From Pseudomonadales bacterium (GTDB lineage: Bacteria; Pseudomonadota; Gammaproteobacteria; Steroidobacterales; Steroidobacteraceae): DNA of 5,481 nucleotides. The stretch is taken from assembly GCA_020442965.1 (NCBI GenBank), contig JAGRJB010000162.1:1-5481 (forward strand). The letters are read 5' to 3'. Below are positions 1-5,481 of this stretch, one piece after another (position 1 is the first letter of the stretch; every line of letters begins with the position of its first letter). Below the pieces are notes generated by a model that did not search any database, was not told the origin of the DNA, and saw only the letters and a list, made by a program, of their open reading frames with translations. Both the position numbers and the translations under genes were made by a program.

Positions 1-1187
1 GGCTGGATGTTGCGCATCCACTCGAAGTAGGTCTTGTCCCAGTTGCCGGGCACGAAGCGGATGCGCCCGTCTTCGACCGCTCGCATGGCTGGCGACGCCA
101 GCGGCTCGATCTTGACGTACCATTGATCGGTCAGGTAGGGCTCGATCGCCGCGCCCGTGCGATCGCCACGCGGGACCATCAGCTTGTGCGGCTCGACGCG
201 GTCCAACAAACCTGCGGATTCCAGGTCCGCGACGATCTGCTTGCGAGCCGCTGCTCGATCGAGTCCGCGGTATCGTGGCGGTGCGTTATCGTTGAGTCGC
301 GCATCGGGTGTCAGGACATTGATCTGCGGCAGGTCGTGACGCAGGCCGACTTCGTAGTCGTTGAAGTCATGCGCGGGCGTGATCTTGACGCAGCCGGAGC
401 CGAATTCCGGCTCGACATAGGTATCGGCGATGATCGGAATTTCGCGCTCGGTGAGCGGCAGCTTGACCAGTTTGCCAATGAGTGCCCGGTAGCGCTCATC
501 ATCCGGGTGTACAGCGACGGCTGTGTCGCCTAACAATGTCTCGGGTCGGGTCGTCGCAACGGTGACATGGCCCGAGCCGTCGGTCAGCGGGTAGCGCAGA
601 TGCCACAGGCTGCCTTGCTCTTCTTCCGCCAATACTTCGAGATCGGACACCGCCGTCAGCAGTACCGGATCCCAATTGACGAGTCGCTTGCCACGATAGA
701 TCAGGCCCTTGTCGTGCAGGCGCACGAACACTTCCGTGACGGCAAGCGACAGATCTGCATCCATCGTAAATTTGTGGCGGGACCAGTCGACTGAAGCACC
801 GAGGCGCCGCATTTGGCGTGTGATCGTTCCGCCGGACTGCTCCTTCCATTGCCACACGCGCTCGACGAAATCCTTGCGGCCGAGGTCGAGCCGGTGCTTG
901 CCAGCCGCGTTCAGTTGGCGTTCGACGACCATCTGCGTGGCGATACCCGCGTGATCGGTGCCAGACTGCCACAGCGTTCGATCGCCCCGCATGCGGTGCC
1001 AGCGGGTCAGGATGTCCATCAGCGTATGCTGGAACGCGTGGCCCATGTGCAAGGTGCCCGTCACGTTGGGTGGCGGCAGCATGATGCAGTAGGACGGCCC
1101 GTCCCCGTGCGGGGTGAACCAGCCCGCCGATTCCCAGCGTTCGTAGAGACTCTGCTCGATCGCGTGCGGTGAGTAGGCCTTGTCCAT
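1..1187 (-). CDS. valS: Valyl-tRNA synthetase, N-terminal part (cut by the window edge)
   Basis: Cytoplasmic class I aminoacyl-tRNA synthetase that charges tRNA-Val with valine and hydrolyses mischarged Thr-tRNA-Val. I translated it by eye from the ATG at 1187; 395 codons are visible with no stop, against about 950 residues in the E. coli enzyme, so the C-terminal half lies outside the window. Visible features: PPPNVTG followed by the class I HIGH-type signature HMGH at residues 47-50; [14 protein letters not shown] at 72-85; [13 protein letters not shown] at 118-130; the start of the CP1 editing domain with [12 protein letters not shown] at 211-222 and [13 protein letters not shown] near 269-281; and LTDQWYV and EWMRNIQ close to the edge. 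The KMSKS loop and anticodon-binding domain are not visible. The start matches the N-terminus of the family (E. coli begins in the same way). Only a weak purine-rich stretch (GAAAG) precedes the ATG. The holC stop is 2 bases upstream, so translation is probably coupled to holC. Identification is very secure. Confidence 0.98.
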   Translation of the reverse strand, partial: MDKAYSPHAIEQSLYERWESAGWFTPHGDGPSYCIMLPPPNVTGTLHMGHAFQHTLMDILTRWHRMRGDRTLWQSGTDHAGIATQMVVERQLNAAGKHRLDLGRKDFVERVWQWKEQSGGTITRQMRRLGASVDWSRHKFTMDADLSLAVTEVFVRLHDKGLIYRGKRLVNWDPVLLTAVSDLEVLAEEEQGSLWHLRYPLTDGSGHVTVATTRPETLLGDTAVAVHPDDERYRALIGKLVKLPLTEREIPIIADTYVEPEFGSGCVKITPAHDFNDYEVGLRHDLPQINVLTPDARLNDNAPPRYRGLDRAAARKQIVADLESAGLLDRVEPHKLMVPRGDRTGAAIEPYLTDQWYVKIEPLASPAMRAVEDGRIRFVPGNWDKTYFEWMRNIQ

Positions 1188-1189
1188 AC

Positions 1190-1648
1190 TTACTTTCGTA
1201 TGACCGCAGCGCGCGGCCCGGCTATCTGGTGGGTTTCCGGATCGGCACCCTGTTCACGATACAGGCGAAAGCGCTCACGACCAGCGCTGCGCGTTTCCTC
1301 GGCGCCATCGAGGATCTCCGCGATGCGTTCGAAACGTTGCCACGCGCTCGGCACCTTATCCGACACGTTGATCAACAAATCGTGCCGTGTCGCGGGCAAT
1401 GCTCCGGTTGTCAGAGCGACCGGTGCCTCGATTTCCGTGTGGCCGTCATCGATTGGATCGTGTGGCACGAAACTACCGTCGCGATACGTCCAGAGCAATT
1501 CGTCGAGCCGCGTCAACATCGCGACGTCCTGGCACCAGACGACCACCCGTTGTTGCGCCAGGTAGCCCTTCTCGGCAACCCGACACGCCAGCTTCAGGCG
1601 AGCGTCGGACTGCTTGTCATCGGTGACGTAAAAATCAACGCGCGGCAC
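1190..1648 (-). CDS. holC: DNA polymerase III chi subunit
   Basis: Encodes 152 residues, close to the 147 of E. coli HolC. In the family, chi pairs with psi (HolD) in the clamp-loader complex and binds the C-terminal tail of SSB, linking the replicase to SSB-coated lagging-strand DNA. Features visible in the translation: an N-terminal beta strand VDFYV (4-8); RLDELLW (47-53) and SFVPH (59-63), both hallmark segments of the family; RHDLLINVS (88-96) ahead of the C-terminal helices; and RERFRLYR (124-131), matching the basic/aromatic segment that in E. coli contributes to SSB-tail binding. The start codon is GTG (1646-1648 on the complement), 14 bases inside the end of pepA; no good Shine-Dalgarno is seen and no closer in-frame start fits, so coupling to pepA translation is likely. 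Position between pepA and valS is the conserved gammaproteobacterial order and supports the call. Residues beyond about 140 are poorly conserved. Confidence 0.95.
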   Translation of the reverse strand: MPRVDFYVTDDKQSDARLKLACRVAEKGYLAQQRVVVWCQDVAMLTRLDELLWTYRDGSFVPHDPIDDGHTEIEAPVALTTGALPATRHDLLINVSDKVPSAWQRFERIAEILDGAEETRSAGRERFRLYREQGADPETHQIAGPRAAVIRK

Positions 1649-3128
1649 GACGCACGAGGAAATCGGTGAGCAACGCCATCGGCCGGCCGGTGCTGCCTTT
1701 TTCCTTGCCGCCCGCGTACGAGGTGCCGGCGATGTCCATGTGCGCCCATTTCATGCCCTTGGTGAACTTGCCAAGAAATGCAGCCGCCGTGATCGAGCCC
1801 CCGTCGCGTCCCGCAACATTGGCGAAATCCGCAAAGTTGCTCTTCAGCTGTTCGCCGTATTCTTCCGTCAGCGGCATTTGCCAGGCTCGATCGTCCGCGC
1901 GAACCCCGCTCTTGACGAGGTCATGCGCCAGCGCGTCGTCGTTCGCAAACACGCCGGTGTGGTGCGAGCCGAGCGCAATCACGATGGCACCGGTTAGCGT
2001 CGCCATGTCGATGACGACCTCCGGATCGAAGCGTCGCGCGTAGTGCAGAGCGTCGCAGAGTATCAGCCGGCCCTCGGCATCGGTATTTAGAATCTCGACT
2101 GTCTGACCGGAAGCGCTGGTGACGATGTCACCTGGTTTGATTGCGCGCCCACTTGGCATGTTCTCGCAAGTGGGTACAAGTCCGACGACGTTCAGCGGCA
2201 GGTTGAGCGCGCCGATCGTCGTGAAGGCACCGAGCACGGCGGCAGCGCCGCTCATGTCGAACTTCATTTCGTCCATCGCCGGCGGATCCTTGAGTGAGAT
2301 ACCTCCGGTATCGAAGGTGATGCCCTTGCCAACGAGGACGGTCGGTGCCTTCTTGGCGCGCGGATGCTTGTGCTCCACCACGACGAAACGCGGCGGTTCG
2401 TCACTGCCTTGTGTAACTGCGAGAAAACAGCCCATCTTCTCGCGCTTGATCTCCTCCAGCCCTAACACCTTGGTGGTGATCGATTTGTGCTGTTTGGCCA
2501 GCGCCTCGAATTGTTTGGCAATGTAACTTGGTGTGCATACATTGCCCGGGAGATTGGCGAGGTTGCGCATGGCCACCGCCCCGGCTGCCGATGCGACGCC
2601 TTGCGCGAAGCCTTCCTTGATTTTCTTGAGCGCGGCCGCTTGCGCCGCTGCAACGACGATCGTGTCGAGCATTGGCGGTTTGGGCTTCTTGGCGGACTTC
2701 AGATCGTTGATCTTGTAGAGCGCGGCGCCCGCCAGCTCGGCCGTTGCCCGCCCAAACAACTGGTCGTCCAGGTCGCGCGCGGCCGGTCGGGGCAGGGCAA
2801 GCGCCACGCTCCGGGCTTGCGTGCGGCCGACGTGCAACAGGGCGGCCGCGGTCGCTTTGCGCCACGGCTTGCGGCCGAAATCGGCACGTGGCCCGAGGCC
2901 GACCAGCAGGACGCGCGGTGACTTGACGCCGTCGAGTTCCGACAACATGAAGGTCATTGCCAGCTTGCAATTGAAATCGCCCCGCTTGATCAGGCGTGTG
3001 ATTCGGCCGTCGCAAGCACGGTCGATCGCGGCCGCATCCGGCGCCAATGTGCCGTCTTCGAAAGTACCGATCACGACGCAGTCGGCCGTAATGTCAGTAG
3101 CCTTGCCTTTCCAGGTATCGAATTGCAT
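1635..3128 (-). CDS. pepA: Leucyl aminopeptidase (cytosol aminopeptidase, peptidase family M17)
   Basis: Encodes 497 residues, the usual length for the family (E. coli PepA has 503). It is a cytoplasmic hexameric dimetal aminopeptidase that removes N-terminal residues from peptides. In E. coli PepA is also a DNA-binding accessory factor for Xer recombination at plasmid dimer-resolution sites and a transcriptional regulator; whether this protein does so cannot be seen. Residues about 1-160 form the variable N-terminal domain, the rest the catalytic domain. The family signature NTDAEGRL lies at 348-355. Metal ligands and active-site residues line up with the E. coli ones at a constant offset of two: K268, D273, D291, D350 and E352 for metals, K280 and R354 for catalysis. 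All are present, so the enzyme should be active. The ATG is preceded by GGAG (complement of 3135-3138) at good spacing, which fixes the start. It is the first gene of a pepA-holC-valS operon and diverges from lptG across 110 bases. Confidence 0.98.
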   Translation of the reverse strand: MQFDTWKGKATDITADCVVIGTFEDGTLAPDAAAIDRACDGRITRLIKRGDFNCKLAMTFMLSELDGVKSPRVLLVGLGPRADFGRKPWRKATAAALLHVGRTQARSVALALPRPAARDLDDQLFGRATAELAGAALYKINDLKSAKKPKPPMLDTIVVAAAQAAALKKIKEGFAQGVASAAGAVAMRNLANLPGNVCTPSYIAKQFEALAKQHKSITTKVLGLEEIKREKMGCFLAVTQGSDEPPRFVVVEHKHPRAKKAPTVLVGKGITFDTGGISLKDPPAMDEMKFDMSGAAAVLGAFTTIGALNLPLNVVGLVPTCENMPSGRAIKPGDIVTSASGQTVEILNTDAEGRLILCDALHYARRFDPEVVIDMATLTGAIVIALGSHHTGVFANDDALAHDLVKSGVRADDRAWQMPLTEEYGEQLKSNFADFANVAGRDGGSITAAAFLGKFTKGMKWAHMDIAGTSYAGGKEKGSTGRPMALLTDFLVRRAAR

Positions 3129-3238
3129 GAGTTGCTCCAGCGACGGCAGCTATGCTGCAGATCCGCGTGTCATTGCAACGGCAGCCGCCAAAGTGCGAAA
3201 GTGTAACCGAACTTTAGGTTCTCTAGACCGGAGACCGC
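3129..3238. promoter_or_regulatory. Divergent pepA/lptG intergenic region with both ribosome binding sites
   Basis: This 110-base stretch is the only gap of any size in the window and must hold the start signals of both divergent genes unless they are read from further away. The ribosome sites are clear: GGAG for pepA on the minus strand (complement of 3135-3138) and GGAGA for lptG on the plus strand (3230-3234, 4 bases before the ATG at 3239). Sigma-70 boxes are not convincing. A possible minus-strand pair for pepA is TTGCAA (3173-3178) with CATAGC (3149-3154) at 18-base spacing, but the second box is poor and the leader would be only about 14 bases. TTGCAA is its own reverse complement and could serve either direction. 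A small inverted repeat, GAAC-5-GTTC (3209-3221), lies just upstream of the lptG ribosome site; it could be an operator or be accidental. Confidence 0.5.
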
Positions 3239-4303
3239 ATGACTCTGCTCGATAGATATGTCATTCGCTCGATGCTGGGCGGCGTCGTGCTCGTCATGAT
3301 CGTGCTGCTGGTGCTCGGTGCCCTGTTCATATTCGTTGGGCAGCAGGACGACATTGGCACTGGCAGCTACACCGTTCTCGATGCCCTATGGTTCACGGCA
3401 CTCAACATCCCGCAGCAGGTCTACGAGTTGCTGCCGATTTCGGCCCTGATCGGGGCGCTGGTGGGCCTCGGGACGCTCGCACGAGGGAGCGAGATTACGA
3501 TCATGCGTGCCGCGGGCTGGTCGGTTTGGCGGCTAGCGGGAGCTGTCGCGTTGGGCGCGCTACTGCTCTTTGGCTTTGCCGTGCTGGTTGGGGAATATTT
3601 GGGACCGCCGCTGCAGCAGATGGCCAAACAGCAAAAGGCGTTTCGCAAGTTCGCAAATGTCAGCTTCGGCGGGCACGGTGGGGCGTGGGTGCGCGACGGT
3701 CGCCTTTTGATCAATGTCGCGCAGCAATCGAGTGAGGCTGAGTTCGCCGGAATGCGGATCTTCGAGCTATCGCCACGACATGAGTTGCTCGCGGTCGCCC
3801 GGGCTGCGGGAGCAGAGGCCTTGGCCGACGGCAGTTGGCGATTGCGTGACTTCGCAGAGTCGCGGTTTGCCAACGAAACCGTCAGCACGACCGCTGCAAG
3901 AGAGCGCACGTTCACCGCCAGCACGAGCTCGGAATTTCTCGGCCTCACGGTGGCCGAGCCGAGCCAGCTCGAGACGCGAGTACTCTGGCGCCTGATCGCC
4001 AATTTGCAGGCGAACGGCCTCGATGCGCGACCACAGGTGTTCGCGTTCTGGTCGCGTATCGCACGGACGGCGGCAATCCTCTTCGCTTGTTTGTTAGCCG
4101 TGCCGTTCGTGTCGGGGAGTATGCGCGCAGGAAGTGGTGCGCGCACGGCGATTGGTTTGCTGTTAGGGATCGGGTTCTTTCTGTTGCAGCGCATGGTTGA
4201 GAGTGGCGCAATCGTGTTCGACGTCAGCCCGGTCCTGCTGGCCTGGTTTCCGACCGCCGTGCTGGCGACGGTTGCGCTGACGCTGATCGCGCGCACACGC
4301 TGA
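3239..4303 (+). CDS. lptG: LPS export ABC transporter permease LptG
   Basis: Encodes 354 residues (E. coli LptG has 360). In the LptB2FG complex of the inner membrane, LptG and LptF form the cavity that extracts LPS from the outer leaflet and hands it to LptC-LptA. Six membrane segments are visible: about 11-33, 60-80, 98-119, 272-293, 300-319 and 329-350, with a periplasmic beta-jellyroll region between TM3 and TM4 (about 122-265). The segment LARGSEITIMRAAG (80-93) after TM2 is the family's cytoplasmic coupling helix that contacts LptB. LDRYV at the N-terminus, GSY at 42-44 and ALIGALVGLG at 69-78 favour LptG over LptF. A GGAGA ribosome site at 3230-3234 fixes the ATG. Odd points: no lptF precedes it, and E. 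coli residues K34, K40 and K41 correspond here to I31, D37 and D38, although the basic residue at E. coli R136 is kept as K133. The end lies 13 bases from a convergent gene. Confidence 0.94.
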   Translation: MTLLDRYVIRSMLGGVVLVMIVLLVLGALFIFVGQQDDIGTGSYTVLDALWFTALNIPQQVYELLPISALIGALVGLGTLARGSEITIMRAAGWSVWRLAGAVALGALLLFGFAVLVGEYLGPPLQQMAKQQKAFRKFANVSFGGHGGAWVRDGRLLINVAQQSSEAEFAGMRIFELSPRHELLAVARAAGAEALADGSWRLRDFAESRFANETVSTTAARERTFTASTSSEFLGLTVAEPSQLETRVLWRLIANLQANGLDARPQVFAFWSRIARTAAILFACLLAVPFVSGSMRAGSGARTAIGLLLGIGFFLLQRMVESGAIVFDVSPVLLAWFPTAVLATVALTLIARTR

Positions 4304-4316
4304 CAAGACCGCAAGG
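4304..4316. other. 13-base convergent gap between lptG and the DUF4340 gene
   Basis: The plus-strand lptG stop (TGA, 4301-4303) and the minus-strand stop (TAG, complement of 4317-4319) are only 13 bases apart. No GC-rich hairpin with a T-run is present in either direction. The best local fold is a three-base-pair GGC/GCC stem around a T-rich loop (4315-4326), which already lies inside the DUF4340 gene and is too weak to call a terminator. Transcripts from both sides therefore probably run into the opposite gene or end by Rho. Confidence 0.6.
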
Positions 4317-5279
4317 CTATTTTGCCAGCAGTTCCGCGCGCGGTTTGAATAACTGATCGAACTTCCAACCCGGCAGTTCGAATTCCCACCCCTTGGTGCG
4401 TTCGGTGAGTTCCGTATCGCTCGCAGCGACGATCGCGACGTAGGTTTGTCCCGCGTCGCGCCGGCCCGCAATGGTGAGACTGCGGCCGTCAAAGAACGTA
4501 TAAGTTGCGCGGCTCGTCGCGCCTTTCGCGATCGCATCGCGCTCTTGTACGTCGTCGAACGTGAGATTGGCCAGTGCCGCGGTGGCGGCGTTGGCGGCGT
4601 CGGGAGCCGCAAGTTTCGCGTGCTTCGGCAAGTCGACCAGTACCATGTCAGCTTGTCCGGTCCGGTCGCGCGCCGCCGTGTACGCTGGGCCCTCGGCCGG
4701 TACGACCGTTACGGATCGAATTGCGGTCGCGGGAATATCGAGTAGTGAGCGATCCAGCCAGTGCTTCGGGTCGAGATCGATCGTGATCAGGGGTTCCGCC
4801 AATTGACTGACTCGCTGATCGGGTACACGTACGAACCCGGCGCGTGGTGAGTCTTGCTTGCCGATCAAGATCTTCCAGTTGCGGTCTGCTGTTAGTGCTT
4901 CGACAGCCGTGCTCTTGGCCGTGGCAGAGTCGGCGGCTTCGACGCCGATACGTGAGTAATTACTCGGATCGGCGGTTTTCTCCGCTCGTACCGTCAACGC
5001 CGCAAGATCGAGCAACAACTTGCGGATCTTGCCAGAATCGGCCCGGTAGCCGCGCTGCGCGACTTCCCAATGATTGGCGTGACGTTTGAGTGTGACGGCG
5101 GACCCGTCCCCTCTGGTTAGACGGATCTCTTTGATCGCGTTGAGGGAAGCCTTGAGATCCGGCAGCACCGGATCGCCAACGGTGCTGGCGCGATCTGGTT
5201 GCCGACCTGCGAACCAGAGTGCGCTGCCGATTACTAACAACCCCACGAACAGCAAGCCGAGAAGCCGACGGGAGGTCAT
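4317..5279 (-). CDS. DUF4340 domain protein, membrane-anchored, next to a Gld-like ABC transporter
   Basis: Encodes 320 residues of unknown biochemical function. Residues 5-24 form one hydrophobic N-terminal segment following TSRR, which suggests a signal anchor with the rest of the protein outside the cytoplasm; there is no lipobox cysteine. The rest matches the DUF4340 pattern as I remember it: a strand-rich repeat containing VTLKRHANHWEV (62-73), PSNYSRIGV (105-113), FVRVPD near 149-154, the segment HWLDRSLLDI (173-182), and a C-terminal KGWEFELPGWKFDQL (296-310), typical of the family's tryptophan-containing end. Such proteins are usually encoded directly after the permease and auxiliary (GldF/GldG-like) subunits of an ABC-2 type transporter, and that is the case here: the ATG overlaps the upstream stop codon as ATGA (5276-5279), implying coupled translation. 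It is probably the last gene of that operon, because lptG converges on it 13 bases away. The family call is by motif and context, without a profile search. Confidence 0.85.
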   Translation of the reverse strand: MTSRRLLGLLFVGLLVIGSALWFAGRQPDRASTVGDPVLPDLKASLNAIKEIRLTRGDGSAVTLKRHANHWEVAQRGYRADSGKIRKLLLDLAALTVRAEKTADPSNYSRIGVEAADSATAKSTAVEALTADRNWKILIGKQDSPRAGFVRVPDQRVSQLAEPLITIDLDPKHWLDRSLLDIPATAIRSVTVVPAEGPAYTAARDRTGQADMVLVDLPKHAKLAAPDAANAATAALANLTFDDVQERDAIAKGATSRATYTFFDGRSLTIAGRRDAGQTYVAIVAASDTELTERTKGWEFELPGWKFDQLFKPRAELLAK

Positions 5280-5481
5280 CGCTCGTGCTCACTCGGGCGG
5301 GTCGCGCTGCTGTGGCGCCGCCGCCGCCGTAGGGCCGCGACGGCTAGTGCCAGGGCGGCGAACAACGCGGGTACGATCACGATATTGATGAGTTTGATCC
5401 GTGCCCCGAGCGCGCGGATGTCTTGCTCGAGACCGAGACGCACCTGGCGCAACTCTTTACGGATCCGCACGCGTTCCTGCT
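5276..5481 (-). CDS. GldG-like ABC transporter auxiliary protein, C-terminal end (cut by the window edge)
   Basis: Only the last 67 codons are visible; the gene begins beyond the right edge. The translation reads as an amphipathic, charged helix (QERVRIRKELRQVRLGLEQDIRALGARIK) followed by one membrane segment, INIVIVPALFAALALAVAAL, then five arginines and a short polar tail ending EHER. This is the characteristic end of the GldG / ABC_transp_aux type: a large periplasmic domain, a coiled helix, a C-terminal membrane anchor with the N-I-x-x-x-P element, and a basic cytoplasmic tail. The arginine run fits the positive-inside rule. In the family this subunit works with a GldF-like permease and an ATPase, which would be expected further upstream (outside this window). 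The stop overlaps the DUF4340 start by four bases. An internal GTG at 5470 is in frame but is only a codon within the gene. Identification rests on a short segment plus the neighbour. Confidence 0.75.
   Translation of the reverse strand, partial: QERVRIRKELRQVRLGLEQDIRALGARIKLINIVIVPALFAALALAVAALRRRRRHSSATRPSEHER
5318..5329. repeat. Short (CCG)4 triplet run in the GldG-like gene
   Basis: Four perfect CCG units on the plus strand, read as CGG on the coding strand, encode four of the five consecutive arginines that follow the last membrane segment of the GldG-like protein. Slippage here would add or remove an arginine without shifting the frame. It is short and may simply reflect codon use in a GC-rich genome. 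Confidence 0.5.

Noticed and set aside
499..972. A 157-codon minus-strand open frame within valS.
   Set aside because: It is out of frame with the well-conserved valS translation on the same strand, has an Arg-rich, low-information composition, and is explained as a shadow.
123..1669. Several plus-strand open frames (for example 123-533, 813-1172 and 1169-1669) opposite valS and holC.
   Set aside because: All are antisense to confidently identified genes, have no ribosome sites of note and no recognisable domains.
2401..3015. A 204-codon minus-strand open frame inside pepA, in a second frame.
   Set aside because: The pepA frame carries all the catalytic residues through this region; the second frame is Arg/Gly/Pro-rich and meaningless.
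3239..4303. Reading the permease as LptF rather than LptG, which would remove the missing-gene puzzle.
   Set aside because: LDRYV at the N-terminus, the G-x-GSY motif after TM1, the ALIGALVGLG segment of TM2 and gap-free spacing to the E. coli LptG landmarks all fit LptG better than LptF.
4315..4326. GGC-TATTTT-GCC as a possible terminator between the convergent genes.
   Set aside because: A three-base-pair stem with no following T-run is far too weak for an intrinsic terminator and lies mostly within coding sequence.
3421..4389. A 322-codon minus-strand open frame lying opposite lptG.
   Set aside because: It is antisense to a clearly recognised gene, is rich in A, R, S, T and P with no recognisable motif, and shows the usual shadow-frame pattern of GC-rich coding DNA. 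It also runs into the DUF4340 gene in another frame.

Overview
The window looks like chromosomal DNA of a fairly GC-rich gammaproteobacterium. The main reason is the order pepA-holC-valS on the minus strand, with an LPS-export permease gene divergent from pepA; this is a familiar gammaproteobacterial arrangement. LptG further implies a Gram-negative outer membrane with LPS. The assignment is an inference from gene order and protein similarity by eye; no database search was run.

Layout. Positions 1-1187 (minus) hold the N-terminal 395 codons of valyl-tRNA synthetase, cut by the left edge of the window. Upstream of it, on the same strand, come holC (1190-1648, DNA polymerase III chi subunit, GTG start) and pepA (1635-3128, M17 leucyl aminopeptidase). 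These three are packed as an operon read right to left: holC overlaps the end of pepA by 14 bases, and valS begins 2 bases after the holC stop. A 110-base intergenic region (3129-3238) separates pepA from the divergent gene lptG (3239-4303, plus), an inner-membrane permease subunit of the LptB2FG LPS extractor. lptG ends 13 bases from the end of a convergent minus-strand pair: a DUF4340-type membrane-anchored protein (4317-5279), preceded by the C-terminal end of a GldG-like ABC-transporter auxiliary protein (5276-5481), which is cut by the right edge. That pair shares a 4-base ATGA overlap and so looks translationally coupled.

Functionally the window is mostly housekeeping: protein turnover, replication, translation and envelope biogenesis, plus the downstream end of a poorly understood Gld-like ABC transport system. 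I see no mobile element, CRISPR array, tRNA, rRNA or phage gene, and no convincing new defence or other system. Three points deserve a second look. The lptF gene that normally sits between pepA and lptG is missing. The LptG protein has lost the cluster of lysines at the end of TM1 that E. coli LptG carries. The Gld-like/DUF4340 module is a transport system of unknown role.
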